NCBI RefSeq assembly: GCF_000802965.1
Contig: NZ_JSAK01000020.1
Coordinates: forward strand, 124,001 to 188,000
Length of the DNA stretch: 64,000 nt
Direction: 5' to 3'
Source of the DNA: Pseudomonas fluorescens
GTDB taxonomy: Bacteria; Pseudomonadota; Gammaproteobacteria; Pseudomonadales; Pseudomonadaceae
Both the position numbers and the translations under genes were made by a program. The stretch's first letter is position 1; every line of letters begins with the position of its first letter. The notes under the pieces are model-generated. The model saw nothing but the letters and a program-made list of their open reading frames with translations, was not told the DNA's origin and did not search any database. This document shows positions 25,736-34,740 of this stretch, one piece after another.

Positions 25736-25785
25736 TCCCGCCCGATCCGCCCATTCCCTAGCCGCGCTACGCCTGGAGTATTCCC

Positions 25786-27093
25786 ATGCTGACTTTCCTT
25801 GGCTTCGCCATGGTCATCACGTTCATGTTCCTGATCATGACCAAGCGCCTGTCCGCGCTGATCGCCCTGATCATCATCCCGATCATCTTCGCCCTGTTCG
25901 GCGGCTTCGGTCCGAAAATCGGCCCGATGATGCTCGAAGGCATCACCAAACTTGCGCCGACCGGCGTGATGCTGATGTTCGCCATTCTGTACTTTGCCCT
26001 GATGATTGACTCCGGCCTGTTCGACCCGGCTGTGCGCAAGATCCTCAAAATGGTCAAGGGCGACCCGCTGAAAGTCTCGGTCGGCACCGCCGTACTGGCG
26101 CTCGTCGTGTCCCTCGATGGTGACGGCGCCACCACTTACATGATCTGCGTGGCCGCCATGCTGCCGCTCTACAGCCGCATCGGCATGAGCCCGCGGATCA
26201 TGGCCGGCCTGATCATCCTCGCCGGTGGCGTGATGAACATGACCCCATGGGGTGGCCCGACCGCCCGTGCCGCCAGTGCGCTGCATGTGGACCCGTCGCA
26301 CATTTTCGTGCCGATGATTCCGGCGATGGCGGCCGGTGTCGTGGCAATCCTGGCCATCGCTTACTTCTACGGCAAACGTGAACGTGCGCGCCTCGGTGAA
26401 CTGCACCTGGTGGGCGACGAGATCGATCACAGTGAAATCAGCGTGTCGCAGTTCCCGGACGCTCGTCGTCCGAAACTGATCTGGTTCAACGGCGCCCTGA
26501 CCCTGGGCCTGATGTGCACCCTGATCGCCGGCCTGTTGCCGCTGCCGGTGCTGTTCATGGTGGCTTTCAGTATTGCGATGATCGTCAACTACCCATGCCT
26601 GCAACAGCAGAAAGATCGCGTCGCGGCCCACGCCGGTAGCGTGCTGGCGGTTGTCGGACTAATCTTTGCCGCGGGCATCTTCACCGGTATCCTGTCGGGC
26701 ACCGGCATGGTCGATGCCATGTCGAAAAGCCTGTTGGCAGTGATTCCGGATTTCCTTGGCCCGTACCTGGCCGTGATCACGGCGTTGGTGAGCATGCCGT
26801 TCACCTTCTTCATGTCCAACGATGCATTTTATTACGGCGTGTTACCGGTACTTGCCGAAGCCGCCAGCCACTACGGTATAACCGCGGTGGAAATGGCACG
26901 TGCCTCGATCGTCGGTCAGCCCGTCCACTTGTTGAGCCCGCTGGTACCCTCGACTTACCTGTTGGTGGCCCTGGCCGGTATTGATTTTGGTGATCACCAG
27001 CGCTTCACCCTGAAATGGGCAGTGCTGGTTTGCATGTGCATACTGGTTGCTGCATTGCTGATGGGGATTTTTCCGCTGTTCAGCACTCTATAA
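25786..27093 (+). CDS. CitMHS-family citrate:proton (metal-citrate) symporter
   Basis: An inner-membrane carrier of 435 aa with about 12 hydrophobic segments. The beginning LTFLGFAMVITFMFLIMTKRLSAL and the blocks SLDGDGATTYMICVAAMLPLY and NMTPWGGPTARAASALHVD are typical of the CitMHS family, and MSNDAFYYGVLPVLAEAA lies near the C-terminus. It takes up citrate alone or with a divalent cation; the metal preference cannot be read from sequence. The ATG at 25786 is preceded by GGAG. A strong hairpin follows the stop. Confidence 0.93.
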   Translation: MLTFLGFAMVITFMFLIMTKRLSALIALIIIPIIFALFGGFGPKIGPMMLEGITKLAPTGVMLMFAILYFALMIDSGLFDPAVRKILKMVKGDPLKVSVGTAVLALVVSLDGDGATTYMICVAAMLPLYSRIGMSPRIMAGLIILAGGVMNMTPWGGPTARAASALHVDPSHIFVPMIPAMAAGVVAILAIAYFYGKRERARLGELHLVGDEIDHSEISVSQFPDARRPKLIWFNGALTLGLMCTLIAGLLPLPVLFMVAFSIAMIVNYPCLQQQKDRVAAHAGSVLAVVGLIFAAGIFTGILSGTGMVDAMSKSLLAVIPDFLGPYLAVITALVSMPFTFFMSNDAFYYGVLPVLAEAASHYGITAVEMARASIVGQPVHLLSPLVPSTYLLVALAGIDFGDHQRFTLKWAVLVCMCILVAALLMGIFPLFSTL

Positions 27094-27111
27094 GCCCAAG
27101 ACTCGCCACTT

Positions 27112-27146
27112 CGGGTCCCGGCTTCGCGGTTTGAAGCCCGGACCCG
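27112..27146 (+). terminator. Hairpin after the citrate transporter gene
   Basis: A 14-bp stem with one mismatch (CGGGTCC-CGGCTTC / GAAGCC-CGGACCCG) and a 7-nt loop, followed by TTGTGGTTT. The T-run is poor, so termination may be partial and allow some readthrough into the TerC gene. Confidence 0.6.
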
Positions 27147-27178
27147 TTGTGGTTTAACACTCGCTCAAAGGAATACAC

Positions 27179-27946
27179 ATGGAATGGCTGACCAACCCTG
27201 AAATCTGGGTTGCCTTCTTTACCCTGACCGCCCTGGAAATCGTCCTGGGTATCGATAACATCATCATGATTTCGATCCTGGTCAGCCGCATGCCCAAGCA
27301 CATGCAACAGCGCACCCGGATTTTCGGCCTGGCGCTGGCCATGGTCACGCGGATTCTGTTGCTGCTGTCGATCACCTGGGTCATGCGCCTCACCGCCGAC
27401 CTGTTCGAAGTGTTCGGCCAGGGTATCTCCGGGCGGGACCTGATCCTGTTCTTCGGTGGTCTGTTCCTGCTGTGGAAGAGCTCGCAAGAGATGTACCACG
27501 CGCTGGAAGGTGAAGACGAAAGCGACGACGAGCCAAACCTCAAGGGCGGCAACTTCCTCTACACCATCATCCAGATCGCGATCATCGACATCGTGTTCTC
27601 GCTGGACTCGGTGATCACCGCCGTCGGCATGGTCTCCCACGTACCGGTCATGGTCGCGGCGATCGTTGTTGCGGTACTGGTGATGATGCTGGCCTCGGGC
27701 ACGATCAGCGCGTTCATCGACAAGCACCCTTCGCTGAAGATGCTGGCGCTGTCGTTCCTGTTGATCGTCGGTATGGTGCTGATTGCCGAATCCCTGGACG
27801 TGCATGTGCCAAAAGGCTACGTCTACTTCGCCATGGCGTTCTCGCTGGCAGTGGAAGCGATCAACATCAAGATGCGCACCGCGATGGCGAGAAAGAAGAA
27901 GCAGCAGGATCCGGTGAAACTGCGCAAGGATATTCCGGGGCAGTAA
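27179..27946 (+). CDS. TerC-family membrane protein
   Basis: A 255-aa integral membrane protein of about 7 transmembrane segments. The two conserved acidic transmembrane motifs are LTALEIVLGIDNIIMISIL and IDIVFSLDSVITAVGM, thought to bind metal. Members act in tellurite resistance or as manganese exporters (Alx/MeeF type). A Mn-responsive yybP-ykoY riboswitch was looked for in the 85-bp leader and not seen. An acidic loop (EGEDESDDEPN) separates the repeats. Confidence 0.92.
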   Translation: MEWLTNPEIWVAFFTLTALEIVLGIDNIIMISILVSRMPKHMQQRTRIFGLALAMVTRILLLLSITWVMRLTADLFEVFGQGISGRDLILFFGGLFLLWKSSQEMYHALEGEDESDDEPNLKGGNFLYTIIQIAIIDIVFSLDSVITAVGMVSHVPVMVAAIVVAVLVMMLASGTISAFIDKHPSLKMLALSFLLIVGMVLIAESLDVHVPKGYVYFAMAFSLAVEAINIKMRTAMARKKKQQDPVKLRKDIPGQ

Positions 27947-27965
27947 CCCTGTAGTACGCAATACC

Positions 27966-28057
27966 CTGTGGGAGCGAGCCTGCTCGCGATAGCGGTCCAT
28001 CATTCAACATCAATGTTGACTGTGTGGGCCTCATCGCGAGCAAGCTCGCTCCCACAG
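27966..28057. repeat. REP doublet (CTGTGGGAGCGAGCTTGCTCGCGAT family)
   Basis: An inverted pair with a 40-bp spacer downstream of the TerC gene. The same family is at 29944-30034 in the opposite relative arrangement. Confidence 0.88.
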
Positions 28058-28234
28058 TTGTTTCAGGTGGCTGGAAGACCTGGTTTTCATGACAGTTTTG
28101 TTTCAATCACTTCTTTAGCTATGCGATGCTGGCGCCCAGACCGTTAGCCAACTACAGCTTAAGTACAGAACGTAGAACGTCGCGCGGCACCGTTAACTTG
28201 CTCCTTTGGGGCGCTACCACCACAGGGGGCCAGT

Positions 28235-29893
28235 ATGCTCACCCTGCTCAATCTGCTCTCAGCCGTGGCCTTGCTGATCTGGGGCACGCACATCGTCCGA
28301 ACCGGCATCTTGCGGGTCTACGGCTCCAACCTGCGCCACGTCATCGGCCAGAACATGTCCAAGCGCTGGCTGGCGTTTATCGCGGGGATTGTCGTGACCG
28401 CGATGGTCCAGAGCAGTAATGCCACGGCAATGCTCGTCACCTCGTTTGTCGGTCAGGGGCTGATGGCGCTGACCCCCGCCCTGGCAACCATGCTCGGGGC
28501 CGATGTCGGTACGGCGCTGATGGCGCGAGTGCTGACTTTCGACCTGTCCTGGCTGTCGCCACTGCTGATCTTTGTCGGGGTGATTTTCTTCCTGTCGCGC
28601 AAACAGACGCGACTCGGGCAAATGGGTCGCGTCAGCATCGGCCTGGGGTTGATCATTCTGGCGCTGCAATTGATCGTCGAAGCCGCTGCGCCGATCACCC
28701 ACGCCCAAGGGGTGAAGGTGATTTTCGCCTCGCTGACCGGCGATATTTTGCTCGACGCCCTGGTTGGCGCTCTGTTCGCGATGATTTCCTACTCCAGCCT
28801 GGCGGCGGTCCTGCTGACCGCGACCCTGGCCGGCGCCAGCGTGATCAGCCTGCCGGTGGCCATCGGCCTGGTGATCGGCGCCAACATCGGCAGCGGCATT
28901 CTGGCGTTCCTCAGCACCAGCATGCAGAACGCCGCCGGCCGCCAGGTGGCGCTGGGCAGCCTGTTGTACAAACTGATTGGCCTGCTGCTGATCATTCCGG
29001 TGCTCGACCCGTTGGTGCACTGGATCGACAGCCTCGACTTCAGTCCACAGGAAATGGTCATCGGCTTTCACCTGCTCTACAACACCGCACGCTGCCTGAT
29101 CCTGCTGCCCAGCGTCGGGCCGATGGCCAAGTTCTGCGCATGGATACTGCCGGAGCGCCCACAAACCAACGGCATGGCCAAACCCCGGCACCTTGATCCG
29201 ACGGCGTTGGTCACGCCAAGCCTGGCGCTGGCCAACGCCGCCCGGGAAACCCTGCGCATGGGCGATCTGATCGACAACATGCTGGAGGCCATGCTCGACG
29301 TGCTGCACGGCAAGCAGACCGCCGTGACCCAGGAAATGCGGCGTCTGACCGATGATGTCGAGGCGCTCTACAGCGCGATCAAGCTGTATCTGGCGCAAAT
29401 GCCACGGGAAGACCTCAGTGACCAGGACAGCCGACGCTGGGCGGAAATCATCGAACTGGCGATCAACCTCAAACTCGCCAGCGACTTGATCGAACGCATG
29501 CTGCGCAAGGTGCAGCAGCAGAAAACCTCGCAGCGCCGGTCGTTTTCCGAGGTGGGCCTGGAAGAGTTGGCCGGGTTGCACAGCCAGTTGATCTCCAACC
29601 TGCGACTGGGTTTGTCGGTGTTCCTCAGCGCCGACAGGGAAAGTGCCCGCCAATTGCTGCGTGAGAAACGTCGCTTTCGTGCACAGGAGCGCCGCCTGGC
29701 CCACGCTCATGTCAGCCGCTTGCAACGTAAGATCGTGCAAAGTATCGAGACCAGTTCTGTGCACCTGGAGCTGATCGCCGACATGAAGCGTCTGAATTCA
29801 CTGTTTTGCAGCAGTGCCTACGTGGTATTGGAAACGTCCGACACCGGCGCGCTGGCTGTGGACGATTTGGCTGACATCACGCATTCGCCTTGA
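28235..29893 (+). CDS. Na/Pi-cotransporter II-related protein with PhoU-like tail
   Basis: A 552-aa protein. The N-terminal membrane half has two PNaS repeats with the QSS-type motif (TAMVQSSNATAMLVTSF, and SYSSLAAVLLTATLAG in the second). The C-terminal 200 residues are soluble and helical, resembling PhoU (KQTAVTQEMRRLTDDVEALYSAIK). It likely imports or exports phosphate with sodium. The start ATG at 28235 follows AGGGGG. The leader of about 180 bp after the REP doublet shows no recognisable element. Confidence 0.9.
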   Translation: MLTLLNLLSAVALLIWGTHIVRTGILRVYGSNLRHVIGQNMSKRWLAFIAGIVVTAMVQSSNATAMLVTSFVGQGLMALTPALATMLGADVGTALMARVLTFDLSWLSPLLIFVGVIFFLSRKQTRLGQMGRVSIGLGLIILALQLIVEAAAPITHAQGVKVIFASLTGDILLDALVGALFAMISYSSLAAVLLTATLAGASVISLPVAIGLVIGANIGSGILAFLSTSMQNAAGRQVALGSLLYKLIGLLLIIPVLDPLVHWIDSLDFSPQEMVIGFHLLYNTARCLILLPSVGPMAKFCAWILPERPQTNGMAKPRHLDPTALVTPSLALANAARETLRMGDLIDNMLEAMLDVLHGKQTAVTQEMRRLTDDVEALYSAIKLYLAQMPREDLSDQDSRRWAEIIELAINLKLASDLIERMLRKVQQQKTSQRRSFSEVGLEELAGLHSQLISNLRLGLSVFLSADRESARQLLREKRRFRAQERRLAHAHVSRLQRKIVQSIETSSVHLELIADMKRLNSLFCSSAYVVLETSDTGALAVDDLADITHSP

Positions 29894-29943
29894 ACGTCTG
29901 GCACGCTGGTCAGTCAGTAACTTTGATTCAGCCTCAAGGCCGT

Positions 29944-30034
29944 CATCGCTAGCAAGCTCGCTCCCACAGGTTTCGAGTTGATCACAATGGTTGGATCAAC
30001 CTGGATTCTGTGGGATCGAACTTGCTCGCGATGG
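29944..30034. repeat. REP doublet, tail-to-tail
   Basis: CATCGCTAGCAAGCTCGCTCCCACAG and, inverted, CTGTGGGATCGAACTTGCTCGCGATGG. The heads point inwards, opposite to the doublet at 27966. It ends 50 bp before the protease start. Confidence 0.8.
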
Positions 30035-30083
30035 CGGACGTAAGGACGAAACGGATCTCCGATTGGTTGCCGGGAAGCTCGTT

Positions 30084-31460
30084 ATGCGTTGTCTGTTATT
30101 CGCCTGTTTGTTGCTTGGCTCACTTCCTTCGTTTGCCCTGGACCGCTTCCAGGTCGAGGGCTACACGCTGCGCAACGGTTTGCAATTGCTGCTCAAGCCC
30201 GGTACCGAACGCGGCCACGTGGCGATCCGGCTGGTGGTCGGGGTGGGTCTGGATGATTTCAGTTGCGCCGATAAAGAGCTGCCACACCTGCTCGAGCATT
30301 TGCTGTTCAGCGGCATCGACGCCAGCGGTGAAGGTGGCCTGGAAGAACGCATGCAGGAGCTGGGTGGCGAATGGAACGCCTTCACCAGCAACGCCGACAC
30401 CACGTTCGTGATCGAAGCCCCGGCGAAAAACCAGCGCAAGGTGCTTGATTTGCTGCTTGCGCTGCTGACCCAGACCCATTTCGATGACGACGCCATTAAC
30501 GCCGCCAAGCAAGTAGTCGAGCGTGAAGACGGCGGTCACTACACGCATCTGCAACGCTGGCTGGATCGCCAGGACCTGGGCAATACCGCCAGTAAACAAC
30601 TGGCCGTGGAGCTGGGCCTCAAATGCCCCGAGCGCGCTGAAGTCCATCACCTGACCCGCGAACAACTGGAGACCGTGCGCAAAGACTGGTACGCGCCCAA
30701 CAACATGACGCTGATCGTGGTCGGCGACCTCGACCGTTTGCTGCCGGCTTATCTGGATCGGGCGTATGGAGAACTGACCGCCATCAACCCGTCAGAGCAC
30801 CCGCCCCTGCCGCAAATCCAGGCCAGCGCCGCGCACGAGCGCAGCCTGATTCATGGTTTTGTCGGCGGCAGTGCCAAGCTGCATTGGCTGGTGCCGGAAC
30901 CGGTACTGGACGACCAGCACGACGAAACGTTCGACCTGCTCAAGGACTACCTGGACTGGGCGCTCTATCGCCAGTTGCGTCTGGCGCATGGCTTGTCCTA
31001 CGGCCCTTGGGCCGAGCGCGAGGTGTTCGGCGGCGTCGGTTTCATGAGCCTGAATGCCGACCTGGACCGCGACGATGTCGCTGAAGCGCAAAAGGTGCTG
31101 GATGAATTGAAGGCCGGGCTGCTCAAGGACGGTCTCAACGCCGAAACCTTCAACCGCCTGAAACAGGCCGCCATTGCGCGCCAGTCCTGGGCCGTGCAAG
31201 GCAATAGCGCGCTGGCCGATTACTACTGGAGCGCCCTCGGGGACTACGAGGATGGCCGTTTCGCCAACCCGGTCAAAGAACTCCAAGCGGTGACACTGGC
31301 GGAAGCGAACAAAGCCATGCGCGAACTGCTGCTGCAACCGGGGTATGTGCGGATCGAGAAGCCGTTGATGAGTTATGACCAGTTGATGTGGGCGGTTGCT
31401 GGAGTATTGGGGCTGCTGGTTCTGGCGCTATTGGGTTGGCAGATTTACCGCAGACGATAA
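30084..31460 (+). CDS. M16-family zinc peptidase with C-terminal membrane anchor
   Basis: A 458-aa insulinase-family protein. A signal peptide (CLLFACLLLGSLPSFALD) precedes the M16 domain. The inverted zinc motif HLLEHLLFSG (HXXEH) is intact and WNAFTSNADTTFVIEAP follows as in active members. The second M16 domain lacks a zinc motif, as usual. The C-terminus is a membrane helix (MWAVAGVLGLLVLALLGWQ) followed by YRRR, so the enzyme is probably held in the inner membrane facing the periplasm. The ATG at 30084 was chosen because the signal peptide begins there. Confidence 0.88.
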   Translation: MRCLLFACLLLGSLPSFALDRFQVEGYTLRNGLQLLLKPGTERGHVAIRLVVGVGLDDFSCADKELPHLLEHLLFSGIDASGEGGLEERMQELGGEWNAFTSNADTTFVIEAPAKNQRKVLDLLLALLTQTHFDDDAINAAKQVVEREDGGHYTHLQRWLDRQDLGNTASKQLAVELGLKCPERAEVHHLTREQLETVRKDWYAPNNMTLIVVGDLDRLLPAYLDRAYGELTAINPSEHPPLPQIQASAAHERSLIHGFVGGSAKLHWLVPEPVLDDQHDETFDLLKDYLDWALYRQLRLAHGLSYGPWAEREVFGGVGFMSLNADLDRDDVAEAQKVLDELKAGLLKDGLNAETFNRLKQAAIARQSWAVQGNSALADYYWSALGDYEDGRFANPVKELQAVTLAEANKAMRELLLQPGYVRIEKPLMSYDQLMWAVAGVLGLLVLALLGWQIYRRR

Positions 31461-31470
31461 CCAAACACTT

Positions 31471-31589
31471 GTGGCGAGGGAGCTTGCTCCCGCTCGGCTG
31501 CGTAGCAGTCGTAAACCTGTAGTCGAGTTGGCATTGAAGGGATGCGGGGGGTCGCTTCGCGCCCCAGCGGGAGCAAGCTCCCTCGCCAC
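31471..31589. repeat. REP doublet (GTGGCGAGGGAGCTTGCTCCCGC family)
   Basis: An inverted pair with a spacer of about 70 bp, directly after the M16 protease gene. Confidence 0.88.
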
Positions 31590-31695
31590 AAAAAAACACT
31601 ATTCTCTGAAGGGATGTGTTTGACGCAAATGACTGGCACCCTCGCCACGCCGCCGCGCCAGCGGTAACCTGTCGAGGATTTTTCCTACGACTACT

Positions 31696-32736
31696 GTGAA
31701 CCGCCGAATGCCGACCCTGACCCTGTTCGTCCAGCGCATCCTTGAATTGATGAAGCGCTACCCCGGGGTCATTGCGCTCGGTGGTTTTATCTCCGGAATC
31801 GGCAGTTTCATTCTGGTCGATCGCCAACAAGGCCTGGCGAGCTGGATCACCACGATCATGCTGATCAGCTGGATCTGGCTGATGCTGGAAAACAGCCTGA
31901 CCAAGCTGTTCACCCGAATCTTCAAACGGGAAATTCCCCAGCCCCTGCTGCGTTACGCGACGCAGATGATCCACCAGGAAAGCCTGTTCTTCGTCCTGCC
32001 ATTCTTTTTCATCACTACCACCTGGAACAGCGGCCAGTTGTTCTTCACCGGGCTGTTGGCCATCGCGGCCCTGATCTCGATCATCGACCCGCTTTACTAC
32101 AAATGGCTGGCACCACGGCGTTGGGCGTTCCTCGCGTTGCATACCCTGACCCTGTTCGCCGCCCTGCTCACCGCGTTGCCGGTGATCATGCACCTGACCA
32201 CCGCGCAAAGTTTCAAATGGGCGCTGGGCATTGCCGTGCTGCTGTCGTTCCCGAGCCTGGCGTCGATCTTCCCGATCCGCACCGTGCGCAACGCCGTGGC
32301 GATCCTGAGTATCACCATCGGCATTGGCGGCGTCGGCTGGGTGCTGCGCTCGTGGGTGCCACCGGCGACCCTGTGGATGACCAATGTGGCGATTAGCACG
32401 CAAATGCAGGATCGCACCCCCGGCGACAGCCTCGAAGAAGTCAGCGCCGAGCAGATTCGTGGCGGCGGACTGTACGCCTACACCGCGATCAACGCCCCGC
32501 GAGGCCTGGATGAGCGGATTTATCATGTCTGGCAGTTCAACGGCAAAGAGGTCGACCGCATCCCGCTGGATATCCACGGCGGGCGCAAGGAAGGCTACCG
32601 CGCCTGGACCCACAAGCAGAACTTCCCCGGCAACCCGGCGGGCAAATGGCAGGTCCGGGTACTGACCGAAGATGGCCAGTTGATCGGCGTGCTGCGTTTC
32701 AAGATTACCGACAGCACACCCGTCAAAGAAAAGTAA
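31696..32736 (+). CDS. DUF5924/DUF2914-type membrane protein
   Basis: A 346-aa protein with about six to seven hydrophobic segments in the N-terminal 230 residues and a C-terminal soluble domain of about 110 residues (GGGLYAYTAINAPRGLDERI ... VWQFNGKEVDRI ... GKWQVRVLTEDGQLIG) that resembles DUF2914. The function is unknown. The GTG at 31696 was taken as start; an ATG at 31708 is nearly as good, since neither has a clear ribosome site. It lies 54 bp upstream of the MCE operon on the same strand and may be linked to it. Confidence 0.78.
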   Translation: MNRRMPTLTLFVQRILELMKRYPGVIALGGFISGIGSFILVDRQQGLASWITTIMLISWIWLMLENSLTKLFTRIFKREIPQPLLRYATQMIHQESLFFVLPFFFITTTWNSGQLFFTGLLAIAALISIIDPLYYKWLAPRRWAFLALHTLTLFAALLTALPVIMHLTTAQSFKWALGIAVLLSFPSLASIFPIRTVRNAVAILSITIGIGGVGWVLRSWVPPATLWMTNVAISTQMQDRTPGDSLEEVSAEQIRGGGLYAYTAINAPRGLDERIYHVWQFNGKEVDRIPLDIHGGRKEGYRAWTHKQNFPGNPAGKWQVRVLTEDGQLIGVLRFKITDSTPVKEK

Positions 32737-32790
32737 GGCAGTTCGTGCTATTACGTAGGTCTGCGTAACAGCCGAAAAAGCACGGAGCTT

Positions 32791-33939
32791 ATGACCAGCA
32801 GCACAATGGCCGGCAATGCCCAATTGGACACCTCGCTCACCCCGCCTCAGATCCGGGTCACCGGGGACTGGACGCTCGCCCATTACGCCGACCTCAAGCT
32901 TCTAAGCGAAAAGCTCGAAGGCCAATACGACGACAGCACCCGCATCGACCTCAACGGCCTCGGCGCCCTCGACACGGCGGGCGCCTCGCTGTTGGTGGAG
33001 CTGCTGGGCTCCGAGCGTCTCGGTCGGTCCGCCGAACACCCCGATTGCACCATCTCCTCCGCCGACCGCGCACTGTTGCAAACGGTCTATCGCTCCCTGA
33101 CCGATTTCTGCGTACCGATCAAGGAGCCGGAAATCAGCGTCGGCATTCTGCTGCTGACCCGCATCGGTCGTGCGGTGGATACGGTCTGGCAAGACACCCT
33201 GCAACTGCTCGGTTTTGTCGGGCTTATTCTGGAAACCATCGTCCGTGGCCTGTTCCAGCCCAAGCGCTGGCGCATCACGCCGATGGTCGCGCACATCGAA
33301 CAGACCGGCCTCGACGCCGCGCCCATCGTGGCCCTGCTGACCTTTCTGGTGGGCGCGGTGGTGGCGTTTCTCGGGGCGACGGTGCTGGCCAGTTTCGGCG
33401 CTACGGTGTTCACCGTGGACCTGGTGGCATTTTCCTTCCTGCGCGAATTCGCCGTGTTGCTCACCGCGATCCTGATGGCCGGGCGCACCGCCAGTGCGTT
33501 CACCGCGCAGATCGGCTCGATGAAGGCCAACGAAGAAATCGACGCCATCCGCACTTTGGGCCTCGACCCGATGGAGTTGCTGGTGGTACCGCGCGTCCTC
33601 GCCCTGCTGGTTGCGTTGCCGATGCTGACCTTCATGGCGATGCTTTCGGGGATTATCGGTGGCGGCGTGGTTTGCGCGGTGTCGCTGGATATTTCGCCGG
33701 CGATGTTTTTGTCGCTGCTGCAATCGGACATCGGCGTTCAGCATTTTCTGGTGGGGATCGTCAAAGCGCCGATATTCGCGTTCCTGATTGCCGCGATCGG
33801 TTGCCTGGAAGGCTTCAAGGTCAGCGGCAGTGCCGAATCCGTCGGCGCGCACACAACATCGAGCGTGGTGCAGTCAATTTTCGTGGTAATCGTGCTCGAT
33901 GCAGTGGCCGCGCTGTTTTTCATGGAGATGGGTTGGTGA
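32791..33939 (+). CDS. MlaE-type permease with N-terminal STAS domain (MCE lipid transporter)
   Basis: Inner-membrane permease of an MCE (Mla-like) lipid transport system, 382 aa. Residues 1-110 form a STAS domain (IRVTGDWTLAHYADLKLL ... IDLNGLGALDTAGASLL), the part carried by a separate MlaB in E. coli. The rest is the MlaE domain with RGLFQPKRWRITPMVAHIEQ, GRTASAFTAQIGSMKANEEIDAIRTLGLDP (the EQ/coupling region) and about five membrane segments. The ATPase gene overlaps its end by 4 bp (GTGA). Confidence 0.92.
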   Translation: MTSSTMAGNAQLDTSLTPPQIRVTGDWTLAHYADLKLLSEKLEGQYDDSTRIDLNGLGALDTAGASLLVELLGSERLGRSAEHPDCTISSADRALLQTVYRSLTDFCVPIKEPEISVGILLLTRIGRAVDTVWQDTLQLLGFVGLILETIVRGLFQPKRWRITPMVAHIEQTGLDAAPIVALLTFLVGAVVAFLGATVLASFGATVFTVDLVAFSFLREFAVLLTAILMAGRTASAFTAQIGSMKANEEIDAIRTLGLDPMELLVVPRVLALLVALPMLTFMAMLSGIIGGGVVCAVSLDISPAMFLSLLQSDIGVQHFLVGIVKAPIFAFLIAAIGCLEGFKVSGSAESVGAHTTSSVVQSIFVVIVLDAVAALFFMEMGW

Positions 33940-34739
33940 GTCGTTTACCCCGAGCGCCCGCCGAGGCGGTGATCGAAGTCCGTGGGCTGTGCAATCGCTT
34001 TGGCAGTCAAAGCGTGCACGAAAACCTTGATCTGGATTTGTACAAAGGTGAAATCCTCGCCGTGGTCGGCGGCTCGGGCAGCGGCAAGTCGGTGTTGCTG
34101 CGCAGCATTGTCGGCTTGCGCCAGCCCAGCGACGGTGAGGTAAAGGTCTTCGGCAAAAACCTGCCTACACTGCCCGAACACGAACGCTCGCTGATTGAAC
34201 GGCGCTTCGGCGTGCTGTTCCAGAAAGGCGCCCTGTTCTCTTCGCTGACCGTGACCGAGAACGTCGCCCTGCCCCTGATCGAACATGCCGGCCTGAGTCG
34301 CGACGATGCCGAGCACCTGGCGGCGGTGAAGCTGGCCCTGGCCGGATTGCCGCTGTCGGCGGCGGACAAATACCCCGCGTCCCTGTCCGGCGGCATGATC
34401 AAGCGTGCGGCGCTGGCGCGGGCCTTGGCGCTGGACCCGGACATCCTGTTTCTCGACGAACCCACCGCCGGTCTCGATCCGATTGGCGCGGCGGCGTTCG
34501 ATCAACTGATCCTGACCCTGCGCGATGCCCTGGGCCTGAGCGTTTTCCTGGTCACCCACGACCTCGACACGCTCTACACCATCACCGACCGGGTGGCGGT
34601 GCTGGCGCAGAAGAAAGTGCTGGTGGCGGATGCCATTGATGTCGTCTCGGAAACCGACGACGCGTGGATTCACGAATACTTCCACGGCCCTCGCGGCCGC
34701 GCGGCGCTGAGTGCCGCTCAACAGCTCAACGAGGTCTGA
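33936..34739 (+). CDS. MlaF-type ABC ATPase of the MCE transporter
   Basis: A 267-aa ATP-binding subunit. Walker A is VGGSGSGKSVLLRS, the signature LSGGMIKRAALARALALD and Walker B ILFLDEPTAGLDP, followed by the H-loop VFLVTHDLD. The start is GTG at 33936, overlapping the permease stop codon, so the two are translationally coupled. It energises lipid movement between inner membrane and periplasm. Confidence 0.93.
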   Translation: MSRLPRAPAEAVIEVRGLCNRFGSQSVHENLDLDLYKGEILAVVGGSGSGKSVLLRSIVGLRQPSDGEVKVFGKNLPTLPEHERSLIERRFGVLFQKGALFSSLTVTENVALPLIEHAGLSRDDAEHLAAVKLALAGLPLSAADKYPASLSGGMIKRAALARALALDPDILFLDEPTAGLDPIGAAAFDQLILTLRDALGLSVFLVTHDLDTLYTITDRVAVLAQKKVLVADAIDVVSETDDAWIHEYFHGPRGRAALSAAQQLNEV

Positions 34740-34740
34740 C

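Noticed and set aside
27094..27178. Possible yybP-ykoY manganese riboswitch before the TerC gene
   Set aside because: The leader is too short and lacks the conserved loops. The hairpin seen is better read as the citrate transporter terminator.
28259..29764. 501-codon minus-strand frame opposite the Na/Pi transporter
   Set aside because: Gln/His-rich low-complexity translation typical of an antisense frame; the + strand protein has clear PNaS motifs.
33045..33935. Upstream part of a + open frame inside the MlaE gene, in frame with the ATPase
   Set aside because: The product is an Arg/Gly-rich out-of-frame reading of the permease. The ATPase starts at GTG 33936, where homology begins.
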